The notes beneath the pieces are model-generated. The model saw only the letters and a program-made list of their open reading frames with translations. It did not search any database and was not told the DNA's origin. Positions 15,300-24,811 of a stretch of 64,000 nt of DNA are shown in pieces. A program made the position numbers and the translations under genes. The DNA is from Chitinophagales bacterium (GTDB taxonomy: Bacteria > Bacteroidota > Bacteroidia > Chitinophagales > LD1), in NCBI GenBank assembly GCA_016786765.1, contig JAEUUZ010000001.1, forward strand, positions 1-64,000, given 5' to 3'. Each line of letters starts with the position of its first letter. Within the stretch, counting starts at the first letter, position 1.

Positions 15300-18200
15300 T
15301 TAATAAGCAAGATTAGGTCTAAGCCATTTCTCCACTTCCTGAATATTTAGGCCACGTGCAGTGGCCAATTGCTCAATTTGATCTTTCTGTACTTTTCCTA
15401 CACCAAAGTATTTTATGTGCGGACTGGCAAAATAAAACCCGCTCACTGCAGCAGTTGGATACATAGCGTGACTTTCAGTTAATGTAATGCCTGTTTTGTT
15501 TTCTACATCCAACAATTCCCAAATCGTTTTCTTTTCAAAATGATCAGGGCAGGCTGCATAACCCGGTGCCGGACGAATACCCACATATTTTTCTTGAATC
15601 ATCTCTTCAATGCTCAGGCTTTCGTTTTCAGCATAGCCCCAGTATTCTGTCCTCACTTTTTTGTGTAACAACTCGGTGAAGGCTTCCGCCAAACGATCGG
15701 CTAATGCTTTAATCAAAATGGCAGAATAGTCATCGTGGTCCGCTTCATATTTAGCAATCCACTTTTCGATGCCAATGCCCGTGGTTACTGCAAATGCGCC
15801 TACATAATCTTTATTTGGAGAAATGAAATCTGCCAAACAAGTATTCGTTTGTGTTCCTTGCTTTTTTGTTTGCTGGCGAAGGAAATTAAACGCTTTGCCA
15901 TTCGCCATTTGCACTTGCTCATTCACCGATTTCGCTTCGAAAATGCCAAAGGTGGCATTAGCGGTTAAGCGGTTTTCAGCTATAATTGCTTTCAACATGG
16001 CTTGCGCATCTTCATATAGTTTCTTGGCTTCAGCCCCATAGCGCTCGTTCTCAAAAATACGAGGGAAAGTGCCGCTCATTTCCCATGTTGCAAAGAATGG
16101 CGACCAATCGATATACTCTGCTATTTCAGCTAAAGGATAATTGTTCAACACCTTTGTACCAAGAAGTTTTGGTGTTAGAATTACCTCTTTCTCCCAATCA
16201 ATTTTCAATTTGTTTTTCCTTGCTTCTTCAATGCTGATGTAGTCTACATTTGATTTTCTGTTGGCAAAATCATCACGAAGTTGTGCATACTCGGCATCCA
16301 ATTCTTCGATAAAAGAGGCTTTGTTATCGTCACTCAATAAGCTACTCGCTACCGTTACACTCTTCGAAGCATCTAGAACATGCACAATTGGCGCATTGTA
16401 GGCTTGTGCAATTTTAACGGCTGTATGTATCTTTGAAGTAGTAGCACCTCCAATCAATAAAGGAATCTTCATGCCCAAACGCTCCATTTCCGATGCTACA
16501 TGCACCATTTCATCGAGCGATGGCGTAATCAATCCACTTAATCCAATTATATCTACTTTTTGTTTTTGTGCTTCTTCCAAAATTTTATCGGCAGAAACCA
16601 TCACACCCAAATCCACAATTTCGTAGTTGTTACACGCTAACACAACACCCACAATATTTTTCCCAATATCGTGCACATCTCCTTTTACGGTAGCTAACAA
16701 AATCTTTCCAACGCCTCGCGTGTCTTGCACTACAGCATTTCTTTTTTCTTCTTCCAAGAAAGGCTGAAGGTAAGCCACTGCTTTCTTCATCACACGCGCA
16801 CTTTTCACCACTTGCGGCAAAAACATTTTACCTGAACCGAACAAGTCGCCCACAATGTTCATGCCGGCCATCAACGGACCTTCAATCACATGCAATGGAC
16901 GGCCGTATTTTACACGCGCTTCTTCTGTATCTTCATCAATAAATGTTGTGATGCCTTTCATTAACGCATGTGCCAAACGATCTTCAACTGAAGTTTTTCG
17001 CCATGCTTCATCCACTACTACCACTTTGCCTTTCTGCTTAATGGTTTCTGCAAACGAAAGCAATCGCTCTGTAGCATCATCACGTCTATCGAGCAATACA
17101 TCTTCTACATGCTCCAATAAGTCTTTCGGAATATCGTCATATACTTCCAACATCGATGGATTTACAATACCCATATCCATGCCGTGTTGGATGGCATGAT
17201 ACAGGAAGGCCGAGTGAATCGCTTCTCGCACGGTGTTGTTTCCACGGAACGAGAACGAAACATTGGATACTCCTCCACTTACTTTGGCATATGGTAGGTT
17301 CTCTTTAATCCATTTCGTGGCATTGAAGAAATCCAGCGCATTTTTGCGATGCTCTTCCATTCCCGTTCCTACCGGGAAAATATTCGGGTCGAAGATGATG
17401 TCTTCAGCTGGAAAGCCTACCTGTTGGGTTAGAATATTATAAGCTCTTTGACAGATTTCAATTCTTCTTTCATACGAATCGGCTTGTCCTTGTTCATCGA
17501 AAGCCATAACAATAACAGATGCACCATATTGCTTCACCAAATTCGCTTCACGTATAAATGCGGCCTCACCTCCCTTTAATGATATAGAGTTCACAATACC
17601 TTTACCTTGAATGCATTTCAAGCCTGCTTCAATAATATCCCACTTCGAAGAGTCAATCATAATAGGCACTCTAGAGATATCAGGCTCAGCAGCTATGAGG
17701 TTTAAGAAGGTTACCATCGACTCTTTTCCGTCAATCATACCCTCGTCCATGTTAATGTCAATCACCTGTGCTCCACCTTCTACTTGCTCGCGGGCCACAC
17801 TCAAGGCTTCATCAAATTTTTCTTCTTTGATTAATTTCAAGAATTTGGCTGAACCCGTTACGTTAGTTCGCTCACCAATGTTCATGAAGTTCGATTCAGG
17901 CGTAATGACCACTGGCTCTAAACCACTCAAACGCATGAATTGGATAGGCTGTGCTTTTTTACGAGGCGCATGTTTTTCTGCTACCTTTTTAAAGGCACGA
18001 ATATGCTCCGGTGTAGTACCGCAACAACCACCTATAATATTGACGAATCCGCTTTTGATAAACTCTTCCAATGCCTCTGCCATCATCTCAGGTGTTTCAT
18101 CGTACCCCCCGAAAGCGTTTGGTAGACCGGCATTCGGATAGGCACTTACCCAACATTGTGCAGTTTTTGAAATGGCTTCAATGTGCGGACGCATATCTTT

Positions 18201-18950
18201 TGCGCCTAAGGCACAGTTCAATCCCACCGAAAATAAATTCGCATGGGCTACTGAAATATAGAACGCTTCAGGCGTTTGTCCGCTCAAGGTTCTACCGCTT
18301 GCATCTGTGATTGTTCCACTTACCATTACCGGTAATTCCGTGCCCTTTTCACGTTGAATTTTTTCCACAGCAAACAGGGCGGCTTTACAGTTCAACGTAT
18401 CAAAAACGGTTTCAATCAACAGTATATCTGCACCCCCATCAATCAACGCTGTAGCTTGTTCGGAATAAGCATCCACCAATTGATCGAAGGTAATGGCTCT
18501 ATACCCTGGATTGTTAACATCCGGAGAAAGTGATGCAGTTCTGTTGGTTGGTCCGAATGCCCCTGCAACAAAGCATTTACGCTCGGGGTGTTTTTGCATA
18601 AAATCCAAACAAGCTTGTTTGGCTACTTTGGCCCCTTCATAGTTGATTTTATAGACTTCCTTCTCTAAATGATAATCAGCCTGGGCAATCCATGTGCCAC
18701 TGAACGTATTGGTTTCAATAATATCAGCTCCTGCTTCTAAATATTCTGTATGAATGGCATGAATAATATCGGGGCGGGTAATCGATAATAAGTCGTTATT
18801 CCCTTTCAAATCTGAAGGATGGTTCGGATAAAAATCTCCTCTGAAATCTACTTCTTTCAGTCCATATCGCTGAATCATAGTGCCCATGGCACCATCTAAA
18901 ATGAGTATTTGTTTTGAAGCTAAGTCGTTTAATGTTTCTTTGATATTCAT
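15300..18950 (-). CDS. metH: methionine synthase, cobalamin-dependent
   Basis: 1216 residues, full length for MetH. It transfers the methyl group of 5-methyl-THF to homocysteine through cob(I)alamin, giving methionine. Domains in order: homocysteine-binding ([12 protein letters not shown] near 18; zinc Cys in GLNCALG and [11 protein letters not shown] near 308), pterin-binding (about 350-630), B12-binding cap and Rossmann domain with DVHDIG near 758 (His ligand to cobalt), and reactivation domain binding AdoMet ([12 protein letters not shown] near 1127). All key motifs are intact. A SAM-I riboswitch precedes it, so expression should fall when AdoMet is plentiful. metF, which makes its methyl donor, lies 650 bases away on the opposite strand. 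Confidence 0.98.
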   Translation of the reverse strand: MNIKETLNDLASKQILILDGAMGTMIQRYGLKEVDFRGDFYPNHPSDLKGNNDLLSITRPDIIHAIHTEYLEAGADIIETNTFSGTWIAQADYHLEKEVYKINYEGAKVAKQACLDFMQKHPERKCFVAGAFGPTNRTASLSPDVNNPGYRAITFDQLVDAYSEQATALIDGGADILLIETVFDTLNCKAALFAVEKIQREKGTELPVMVSGTITDASGRTLSGQTPEAFYISVAHANLFSVGLNCALGAKDMRPHIEAISKTAQCWVSAYPNAGLPNAFGGYDETPEMMAEALEEFIKSGFVNIIGGCCGTTPEHIRAFKKVAEKHAPRKKAQPIQFMRLSGLEPVVITPESNFMNIGERTNVTGSAKFLKLIKEEKFDEALSVAREQVEGGAQVIDINMDEGMIDGKESMVTFLNLIAAEPDISRVPIMIDSSKWDIIEAGLKCIQGKGIVNSISLKGGEAAFIREANLVKQYGASVIVMAFDEQGQADSYERRIEICQRAYNILTQQVGFPAEDIIFDPNIFPVGTGMEEHRKNALDFFNATKWIKENLPYAKVSGGVSNVSFSFRGNNTVREAIHSAFLYHAIQHGMDMGIVNPSMLEVYDDIPKDLLEHVEDVLLDRRDDATERLLSFAETIKQKGKVVVVDEAWRKTSVEDRLAHALMKGITTFIDEDTEEARVKYGRPLHVIEGPLMAGMNIVGDLFGSGKMFLPQVVKSARVMKKAVAYLQPFLEEEKRNAVVQDTRGVGKILLATVKGDVHDIGKNIVGVVLACNNYEIVDLGVMVSADKILEEAQKQKVDIIGLSGLITPSLDEMVHVASEMERLGMKIPLLIGGATTSKIHTAVKIAQAYNAPIVHVLDASKSVTVASSLLSDDNKASFIEELDAEYAQLRDDFANRKSNVDYISIEEARKNKLKIDWEKEVILTPKLLGTKVLNNYPLAEIAEYIDWSPFFATWEMSGTFPRIFENERYGAEAKKLYEDAQAMLKAIIAENRLTANATFGIFEAKSVNEQVQMANGKAFNFLRQQTKKQGTQTNTCLADFISPNKDYVGAFAVTTGIGIEKWIAKYEADHDDYSAILIKALADRLAEAFTELLHKKVRTEYWGYAENESLSIEEMIQEKYVGIRPAPGYAACPDHFEKKTIWELLDVENKTGITLTESHAMYPTAAVSGFYFASPHIKYFGVGKVQKDQIEQLATARGLNIQEVEKWLRPNLAY

Positions 18951-18997
18951 ATTACAGCACTATTTAAATGAATATCCGAAAAAGAGAGGGAGGTATA

Positions 18998-19084
18998 GTT
19001 ATCTCTCAGGAATTGGCACCACTTTCAGTATGTGAAAAGGTTGTCAAGACTTCATCGGGCCTGTCCCTCCGTCTTTCTGGATAA
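18998..19084 (-). promoter_or_regulatory. SAM-I (S-box) riboswitch upstream of metH
   Basis: Read on the minus strand, the leader contains the S-box core in order: TTATCCAGAAAGAC, GGAGGGACAGGCCCGATGAAG, TTGACAACC, GTGGTGCCAATTCCTGAGAGATAA. These match the conserved P1 closing strands, the GAUGA/kink-turn region, the GGCAACC-like segment and the GUGCCAAUUCC core of SAM-I aptamers. It ends about 50 bases before the metH ATG. Downstream, CCTCCCTCTCTTTTT could pair with GAGAG or with GGAGGGA of the aptamer, suggesting a terminator/antiterminator switch, although the terminator stem is short. AdoMet should turn metH off. Confidence 0.92.
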
Positions 19085-19105
19085 TCAATAATTTAAAGAA
19101 CAGCG

Positions 19106-19113
19106 CAAAAATA
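19106..19113 (-). promoter_or_regulatory. probable -7 box of the metH riboswitch promoter
   Basis: On the minus strand this reads TATTTTTG, a perfect match to the Bacteroidota -7 box TAnnTTTG, and places the start of transcription just before the SAM-I aptamer. A clear -33 TTTG at 19-bp spacing is not seen. A near-match on the plus strand (TATTATTG, 19116-19123) could serve the divergent gene. Confidence 0.5.
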
Positions 19114-19143
19114 ACTATTATTGCGAATAAATAAACTTTTAGT

Positions 19144-19578
19144 ATGAATTGTAAAATATTAACGGCTTTCTTGCTAACGCTGTTGTTTGTTTTTCAGCAA
19201 CCGGCTATTGGTAAATGTAATGGTGGGAAAGCTAAAGGCGATATTTTTCGAAATTGGACATTAACAAAATTGCCTAGTTTTACAACAGAACAGATTAATA
19301 CCATTGGAACCGTTATTCCGAATATACATTTTACCGATGGACAAGTGGTAGGTTTTGGGGGCTGTAATACCTTACGGGGAGGAAAATATACCATCCGAAA
19401 AGATAAAATTAAGCTTGATAACATTGGCTCAACTCGTAAGATGTGTATTGGCATTGAAGCTGATGTTGAACGCGAATTTATACCCTTGTTAAACAAGGCC
19501 GATCACTTTGTTGTTGATGGAAAAAAACTGATCATCTACACTACCGATAACAAGGAAATTGAATTTATATCCAAATAA
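19144..19578 (+). CDS. META-domain (HslJ-like) secreted protein
   Basis: 144 residues with an N-terminal signal segment (MNCKILTAFLLTLLFVFQQPAIG). The rest fits the META fold: NWTLTKLPSF opening, FTDGQVVGFGGCNTLRGGKY (the GxxGCNxxxGxY signature), a KMC motif and a closing LIIYTTDNKEIEF strand. META proteins include HslJ of E. coli, linked to heat and novobiocin resistance, but the biochemical role is unknown. It lies 25 bases upstream of metF on the same strand; a shared transcript is likely but a functional link is not evident. Confidence 0.8.
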   Translation: MNCKILTAFLLTLLFVFQQPAIGKCNGGKAKGDIFRNWTLTKLPSFTTEQINTIGTVIPNIHFTDGQVVGFGGCNTLRGGKYTIRKDKIKLDNIGSTRKMCIGIEADVEREFIPLLNKADHFVVDGKKLIIYTTDNKEIEFISK

Positions 19579-19603
19579 AATTGACGATAAAAGCAAATAA
19601 GCA

Positions 19604-20560
19604 ATGAAGGTTACTGAACATTTAGCAAAGGCAAATGGGAAAACGTTATTTTCCATTGAAATATTACCACCGCAGAAAGGAAAAACCATTGACGATTTGT
19701 TCAGTGCCATCGAACCTTTAATGGAATTCAAACCGCCATTTATTGATGTTACCTATCACCGCGAAGAAATTATGTATAAAAAGCGTAGCGATGGTTTGAT
19801 GGAAGAAGTGCCGTTGCGTAAACGTCCGGGTACAGTTGGGATTTGTGCTGCTTTAAAAGGGCGATTCAATGTAGATACTGTACCTCACTTAGTGTGTGGA
19901 GGATTTACACCGGAAGAAACAGAAGATGCCTTGTTTACATTGCACTACTTAGGTATTAATAATTTGTTGTTGTTGCAGGGTGATGCCGATAAGAATCCTA
20001 AAACTTCGGATGCACCAAAATCAAGTTATAAATATGCTTCCGACTTAGTGAACCAAGTATCCAAAATGAACAAGGGCCACTTTTTGCATGAAGAAACAGA
20101 GAATGAATTGAAAACCAATTTCTGTATAGGGGTAGCCGGTTATCCTGAAAAGCATTTCACTGCTCCCAATTTGAAAACCGATTTGAAATGGCTCAAAAAT
20201 AAAGTCGATTTAGGAGCGGATTATATTGTAACCCAAATGTTTTTCGATAATCAAAAGTTTTTTGAGTTTGTAGATAAATGTAGAAAAGCGGGCATCAATG
20301 TGCCGATTATTCCTGGAATTAAACCATTAGACAGTAAACGCCAATTAGAGTTGTTGCCGAAAATGTTCTATATCGATTTGCCGGATGATTTGGTGGATGA
20401 AGTAGAAAAATGCAAAACCGATAAAGATGTAAAAGAAGTGGGTATCAAATGGGCTATTCAACAATCGTTAGAGTTGAAAAAAGCCGGTACGCCTTGCTTA
20501 CACTATTATACGATGAGTAAAAGCGCCTCTACCATTGCTATTGCAAAAGAAGTGTTTTAA
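19604..20560 (+). CDS. metF: 5,10-methylenetetrahydrofolate reductase
   Basis: 318 residues, the normal length for bacterial MetF. It reduces 5,10-methylene-THF to 5-methyl-THF with FAD, providing the methyl group used by MetH. Recognisable motifs: SIEILPPQKG at the N-terminus (the catalytic Glu of the F(E)xxP region), DVTYHRE, LLLLQGD, and QMFFDNQKFFEFVDKCR with PIIPGIKPL near residues 210-245. All fit a full-length enzyme. It is close to metH but on the other strand and outside its riboswitch, so regulation by AdoMet is not shared at this site. Confidence 0.97.
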   Translation: MKVTEHLAKANGKTLFSIEILPPQKGKTIDDLFSAIEPLMEFKPPFIDVTYHREEIMYKKRSDGLMEEVPLRKRPGTVGICAALKGRFNVDTVPHLVCGGFTPEETEDALFTLHYLGINNLLLLQGDADKNPKTSDAPKSSYKYASDLVNQVSKMNKGHFLHEETENELKTNFCIGVAGYPEKHFTAPNLKTDLKWLKNKVDLGADYIVTQMFFDNQKFFEFVDKCRKAGINVPIIPGIKPLDSKRQLELLPKMFYIDLPDDLVDEVEKCKTDKDVKEVGIKWAIQQSLELKKAGTPCLHYYTMSKSASTIAIAKEVF

Positions 20561-20565
20561 TTTAT

Positions 20566-21003
20566 TTAGCTTTTTTCGGCTTCTTGCTTTAGTTTTTCGT
20601 TCATTTGACGGAAACCTTCTACTGTATTTGTGTCGAGCATTTTGTTGAACAAAGGCACAAGTATTCCCTCGAATTGTTCACTTTGAATGAATGTGGTAGA
20701 TCCGTCTTTATTGTCGATTAGCCGAAAAGAATGTTCTCCATCGAACAATCCTTTAATAAATAAATGACCAATCCATCGGAATTCTTTTGCTTCAGCATAC
20801 ACTAGTACTGTTGGTTTGAAGGTCATGCCACTTGCGCCCGGGGTCTCTATACGCGCTTTGATTGTATTCCCAACGGCAACATTCCCTGTTATTGATTTGA
20901 TAAAAGGATTCCACTTTGGGTATTGATCGAAGTCGGTTAATACACCCCACACTTTTTCAGGAGTGGCTTGAATCAGAATTTCGGTTGTAATTGCTTTTGC
21001 CAT
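20566..21003 (-). CDS. SRPBCC-fold (polyketide cyclase/START-like) protein
   Basis: 145 residues. The pattern ITTEILIQATPEKVWGVLTDFDQYPKWNPFI at the start, then GNTIKARIETPG and FRWIGHLFIKGLFDGEHSF, is typical of SRPBCC ligand-binding proteins related to polyketide cyclases and coenzyme Q-binding proteins. Such proteins hold hydrophobic ligands; the ligand here is unknown. It is convergent with metF, 5 bases apart, and separate from the operon that follows on the minus strand. Confidence 0.85.
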   Translation of the reverse strand: MAKAITTEILIQATPEKVWGVLTDFDQYPKWNPFIKSITGNVAVGNTIKARIETPGASGMTFKPTVLVYAEAKEFRWIGHLFIKGLFDGEHSFRLIDNKDGSTTFIQSEQFEGILVPLFNKMLDTNTVEGFRQMNEKLKQEAEKS

Positions 21004-21083
21004 AATCTATCTTTTATTGTTCGTTATTAACAACGCAAAGATGCTAGGTAAATAGATAGTATGGCTTGATATAAATCAAGAAA

Positions 21084-21653
21084 TCAAATTCGGTTCTTAT
21101 TTCTGATTCTACTGAACGTCTCAGGTGTCATCCCTAACATAGATGCTAAATATTGCAGTGGAACTTGATTGAATAATTCGGGTTGTTGTGCAAAGAAAAA
21201 CTGATACCGTTCTTCAGCACTCATAGATAAATGACTGAAAATTCGATCTTCCAACATGGTAAAACATTTCGCAATAAACAATTTTTCCAACGCATGCCAT
21301 TGAGGAATAAGTTGTCCGATTTTTTGATAATCCGATTTTTGAATGGTGTATAGTTCTGTGTTTGCTAATGCCTGAATGGTCCATCGGGCGGGCTGTTCAA
21401 ACACTAAGCTTGATAAGTCGGTTACGAAAAATCCTTTTGTTGAAATCCATTGTGTTACTTCTTTTTCAGCAGTGGTAACATAAATACGCAACATCCCATT
21501 TTTGATAAAGCTCAATTTGTTGCAATACTTTCCGGTATGTAAAAAGTAATCGCCCTTTTTGATTTCTTCTTCGTGAAATAGTTCGGAAATCTGCATTAAA
21601 TTATCGCTACTTACTCCAAAATACGATTGTATGTATTGCTCTAGTTCTGTCAT
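21084..21653 (-). CDS. Crp/Fnr-family transcriptional regulator
   Basis: 189 residues. An N-terminal cyclic-nucleotide-binding-like domain (about 25-115; KGDYFLHTGKYCNKLSFIKNG) is followed by a short helix-turn-helix (QVPLQYLASMLGMTPETFSRIR, about 165-187). This is the common compact Bacteroidota form of the family. The ligand is unknown. It is the last gene of a tight minus-strand unit (dioxygenase - TauE-type transporter - this regulator, gaps of 14 and 5 bases), so it may regulate its own operon. Confidence 0.9.
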   Translation of the reverse strand: MTELEQYIQSYFGVSSDNLMQISELFHEEEIKKGDYFLHTGKYCNKLSFIKNGMLRIYVTTAEKEVTQWISTKGFFVTDLSSLVFEQPARWTIQALANTELYTIQKSDYQKIGQLIPQWHALEKLFIAKCFTMLEDRIFSHLSMSAEERYQFFFAQQPELFNQVPLQYLASMLGMTPETFSRIRNKNRI

Positions 21654-21658
21654 ACCAA

Positions 21659-22432
21659 TTAAATAATTCCTAAACTTAAGAGTACCCCAAAGCCAATCAA
21701 CATAACAGCTACAATAGTTTGCACAGATTTGATGGTTACTTTTTTCAGTATTTTGTTGCCTAGGTATGCCCCCCCAAAAGCCGACAACGTTGCTGCAAAA
21801 AGGAGAAACGCGTTACTTTGATTCGCTATAGTGAAAAATTGTTTTGAATAAACAAAAAGCCTTGTGGTGTCTATTAAGCAGGCAATCACTACTCCGGTAG
21901 CTACATAGGCTTCTTTGGATAAATTAGCGCGAATAAGAAAGGCTGAACGCAAGGCCCCTTGATTGCCTGATAACCCACCAAAAAAACCACTCAATAGGCC
22001 TCCCACCGGTAAATACTTTTTGTCGAATTGTAAGTTTGCAAACAAAGGAATGATGTCGAATAGTGCAAAGAAAATAAGCAGTAGGCCAATGATGAGCTTT
22101 AATGGCAGAACAGAAAATGTTTTCCCAATAAAATCGTAAGTGGCAATGGGCGATAGACTGTTGAGCTGAGTGAGAATGTATGCCCCTAGTAATGCGGCAA
22201 AAACAGAAGGGATGCCAAACCGAATGATGGTTGTTTTATCCGCATATTTCCCTAAAAGCGATAACTTGAAAAGATTGTTTAGGAAATGTACAATGGCTGT
22301 GAGTATTATAGCTATCTCAATCGGGAAGAACAGTCCGAAAATAGGCACCAATAATGTTCCTAAACCAAAGCCTGAAAATAACGTTAAGCCCGAGCCCAAG
22401 AAGGCTACACTACAAATAAGGATGTATTCCAT
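21659..22432 (-). CDS. TauE/SafE-family membrane transporter (sulfite/organic anion exporter)
   Basis: 257 residues starting at the ATG at 22432, chosen because the hydrophobic MEYILICSVAFLGSG begins the first membrane helix; an upstream frame extension overlaps the neighbouring gene. About eight membrane helices are seen. The repeat GLLSGFFGGLSGNQGALRSAFLI near the middle is the conserved Gly-rich motif of TauE/SafE (DUF81) proteins, which export sulfite or small organic anions. The exact substrate is not evident. It sits between the dioxygenase and the Crp-type regulator in one operon. Confidence 0.88.
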   Translation of the reverse strand: MEYILICSVAFLGSGLTLFSGFGLGTLLVPIFGLFFPIEIAIILTAIVHFLNNLFKLSLLGKYADKTTIIRFGIPSVFAALLGAYILTQLNSLSPIATYDFIGKTFSVLPLKLIIGLLLIFFALFDIIPLFANLQFDKKYLPVGGLLSGFFGGLSGNQGALRSAFLIRANLSKEAYVATGVVIACLIDTTRLFVYSKQFFTIANQSNAFLLFAATLSAFGGAYLGNKILKKVTIKSVQTIVAVMLIGFGVLLSLGII

Positions 22433-22446
22433 TTTTCTAAGATGGC

Positions 22447-22959
22447 CTATTGCGGTGGAACCATAACAGTTCCACAATTTTTGCATGTGCGTAAGTCCTC
22501 ATTTTTATAAAAATCTTCCATTACTATCGGCAGATCTTTTACAATATCTTTTACTTGCATTTTTACTTCGTGCAATTGGTGCTCACAGTTTTCGCAATAC
22601 CATTGAAAGCCGTCTTGTACATTCTCTGGGCGATACACTTCCATCACCAAACCTACTGTGTTAGCCGGCCTGCGGGGAGAGTGCGGTGTTCTGGCGGGTA
22701 AAAGATAAATGTCGCCTTCGTTAATATGGATATCTTTTATCTTACCGTCCTGCACAATTTTTACGGTTATGTTGCCTTCCAGTTGATAGAAAAACTCTTC
22801 GGTTTCATTGTAATGAAAATCTTTTCGTTTATTTGGGCCTCCAACCACCATCACCATGAAATCTTGATTGCCCTTGTAAACAACTTGATTCATTACCGGT
22901 GGTTTAAGTAAATGACGATGCTCGTCTATCCATTTTTTGAAATTGAAAGGCTGTTGCAT
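22447..22959 (-). CDS. nbaC: 3-hydroxyanthranilate 3,4-dioxygenase
   Basis: 170 residues from the ATG at 22959; a longer frame upstream runs into the divergent gene and is rejected. The enzyme opens the ring of 3-hydroxyanthranilate in kynurenine degradation or quinolinate/NAD synthesis. Fe ligands of the cupin are in place: His49, Glu55 and His93. A C-terminal rubredoxin-like metal site is formed by CENC (122-125) and CKNC (159-162). Length and motifs match the bacterial form. The divergent SDR gene starts 43 bases away. Other kynurenine pathway genes are not in the window. Confidence 0.96.
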   Translation of the reverse strand: MQQPFNFKKWIDEHRHLLKPPVMNQVVYKGNQDFMVMVVGGPNKRKDFHYNETEEFFYQLEGNITVKIVQDGKIKDIHINEGDIYLLPARTPHSPRRPANTVGLVMEVYRPENVQDGFQWYCENCEHQLHEVKMQVKDIVKDLPIVMEDFYKNEDLRTCKNCGTVMVPPQ

Positions 22960-23002
22960 AACATTGAAATTTTTAATTGAATACCTAAAAATAGAATAAT
23001 TC

Positions 23003-23800
23003 ATGAACATTGATTTAACCGGAAAAAATGCTTTTGTATCGGGTGGAAGCCAAGGAATTGGAAATGCAGTCGCCATTGAATTGACCAAGTTAGGCGCTAA
23101 TGTTACTATTGCTGCTCGGACCGAGACCGCTTTGATAGATGCAGTAGTAAATTTGAACATGATCAGTTCGCCTTTTCAGCAACACGATTATGTTGTAGCC
23201 GATTATAGCGATCCCGATAAGTTAAACACAGCAATAAATCGCCATTTACGAAAACACAACAAGCCTTTTCATATTTTAGTAAATAATGCGGGTGGCCCTC
23301 CGCAAGGTTTAGCTATAGATGCTAATGAAGAAGATTTTTTGGCGGCCTTTAACACACATTTAGTATCCAATCATGTTTTGGTGAAAGCCTTTGTGGAAGG
23401 GATGAAACAAAGTAACTACGGTCGTATCATCAATATTATCTCCACTTCCGTAAAACAACCTTTGCCTAATTTAGGGGTTTCGAACACCATTCGAGGTGCT
23501 GTAGCCAGTTGGTCTAAAACATTGGCAAACGAGCTGGGTCAGTTTGGCATTACGGTCAATAATGTTTTGCCCGGTGCAACAGAAACAGAGCGTTTGAAGG
23601 CAATTATTGCCAATAAAAGCAAGAAAGTAAATAAAGATTTAGAAACGGTAGCGAAAGAAATGATGAATGAAGTGCCATTGCATCGTTTCGCTAAACCCGA
23701 GGAAGTGGCTTTTGCTGTGGCCTTCTTGGCTTCCCCTTCTGCGTCCTACATCAATGGAATTAACTTGCCTGTTGATGGCGGAAGAACAAGCAGTTTGTAA
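23003..23800 (+). CDS. SDR-family oxidoreductase with altered active site
   Basis: 265 residues, Rossmann fold of classical short-chain dehydrogenases. The cofactor motif is VSGGSQGIGNA (about 12-22) and NNAGG is near residue 94. The usual YxxxK active site is replaced: the aligned stretch reads GVSNTIRGAVASWSKTLANE, with Ser where Tyr is expected and Arg where Lys is expected. Ending (PEEVAFAVAFLASPSASYINGINLPVDGG) is typical of 3-oxoacyl-ACP reductase-like members. Divergent from the 3-hydroxyanthranilate dioxygenase gene, which suggests a shared pathway. A classical reductase mechanism is doubtful. Confidence 0.85.
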   Translation: MNIDLTGKNAFVSGGSQGIGNAVAIELTKLGANVTIAARTETALIDAVVNLNMISSPFQQHDYVVADYSDPDKLNTAINRHLRKHNKPFHILVNNAGGPPQGLAIDANEEDFLAAFNTHLVSNHVLVKAFVEGMKQSNYGRIINIISTSVKQPLPNLGVSNTIRGAVASWSKTLANELGQFGITVNNVLPGATETERLKAIIANKSKKVNKDLETVAKEMMNEVPLHRFAKPEEVAFAVAFLASPSASYINGINLPVDGGRTSSL

Positions 23801-23823
23801 ACAAAAGGGTTGCATTATTTTTC

Positions 23824-23831
23824 TAAATTTG
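23824..23831 (+). promoter_or_regulatory. candidate -7 promoter box before accA
   Basis: TAAATTTG followed by CG, a perfect match to the Bacteroidota -7 box TAnnTTTG, 18 bases before the accA start codon. No well-spaced -33 TTTG is found, so this is a weak call. Confidence 0.4.
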
Positions 23832-23849
23832 CGTTTCAATTAGTACGTC

Positions 23850-24809
23850 ATGATTTTTCTTGAATTTGAAAAGCCTATAGAGGACCTCTATGCACAGATC
23901 GAAGAGCTGAGGCAAATGGAGCAGAAAACGGGCATGACTATGGCCGACAAAATAGAGCGCTTAGAACACAAAATAAAGGACACACGCGAAGAGCTATACA
24001 GTAAACTCACTACATGGCAACGAATTCAAGTGTCTCGTCACCCGGAACGCCCCTACACCCAGTTCTACAGCAATTACCTATGTAACGATTTCGTAGAGTT
24101 GTATGGCGATAGAACGTTTCGTGACGATAAAGCCATCATTGGTGGTTTTGGCGATCTCAACGGTCAAACCGTTATGTTTATTGGGCATCAGAAAGGTCAC
24201 AATACCAAAATGCGTCAATACCGTAACTTCGGCATGCCTTACCCTGAGGGCTATAGAAAGGCTTTACGCTTGATGAAGTTGGCAGAAAAATTCAATAAAC
24301 CTATTGTAACACTTATTGATACTCCGGGAGCTTATCCGGGGGAGGATGCTGAGCAACGCGGACAAGGAGAAGCCATTGCCCGTAACCTCATTGAAATGGT
24401 ATCGTTGAAAGTGCCTGTATTGTGCATTGTGATAGGAGAGGGGGCTTCAGGTGGTGCTTTGGGTATTGGAATTGGCGATAAATTGTTAATGTTGGAGAAT
24501 ACTTGGTTTTCGGTGATTTCACCTGAGTCGTGCGCTTCAATTCTTTGGCGCAGTTGGGATTTCAAAGAGAAAGCAGCTGTTGCTTTACAACCTACGCCAC
24601 AAGAATTATTAAAGTACGGTATTATCGATGAAATCGTTAAAGAACCTATTGGTGGCGCACACCTTCAACCCGAAGAAATGGCGAAAACCTTGAAAAAAAC
24701 AATTATCAAGCATTTAGCTGAGTTGACCAAAATCGATCCCCAAACCCGTATCGAAAATCGAATCAAAAAATATAGCGCTATCGGGCAATTTGAAACCGTA
24801 AATGTATAA
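23850..24809 (+). CDS. accA: acetyl-CoA carboxylase carboxyltransferase, alpha subunit
   Basis: 319 residues. With AccD it transfers CO2 from carboxybiotin to acetyl-CoA, the first committed step of fatty acid synthesis. Clear motifs: [18 protein letters not shown] at the start, the [11 protein letters not shown] stretch, [34 protein letters not shown] and [17 protein letters not shown] with the paired Gly of the crotonase-like fold, and [11 protein letters not shown]. Length is normal. It leads a plus-strand run that continues with a DUF6913-like protein and dapA, with gaps or overlaps of only a few bases. Confidence 0.98.
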   Translation: MIFLEFEKPIEDLYAQIEELRQMEQKTGMTMADKIERLEHKIKDTREELYSKLTTWQRIQVSRHPERPYTQFYSNYLCNDFVELYGDRTFRDDKAIIGGFGDLNGQTVMFIGHQKGHNTKMRQYRNFGMPYPEGYRKALRLMKLAEKFNKPIVTLIDTPGAYPGEDAEQRGQGEAIARNLIEMVSLKVPVLCIVIGEGASGGALGIGIGDKLLMLENTWFSVISPESCASILWRSWDFKEKAAVALQPTPQELLKYGIIDEIVKEPIGGAHLQPEEMAKTLKKTIIKHLAELTKIDPQTRIENRIKKYSAIGQFETVNV

Positions 24810-24811
24810 CC

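Noticed and set aside
17611-18141. A 176-residue frame on the plus strand inside metH, with other shorter ones across 15.7-18.3 kb
   Set aside because: They are antisense shadows of metH, which has all its catalytic motifs; none has a recognisable domain or start context.
22960-23160. Upstream extension of the 3-hydroxyanthranilate dioxygenase frame
   Set aside because: The extra 67 residues overlap the divergent SDR gene and do not belong to the family; the ATG at 22959 gives the normal 170 residues.
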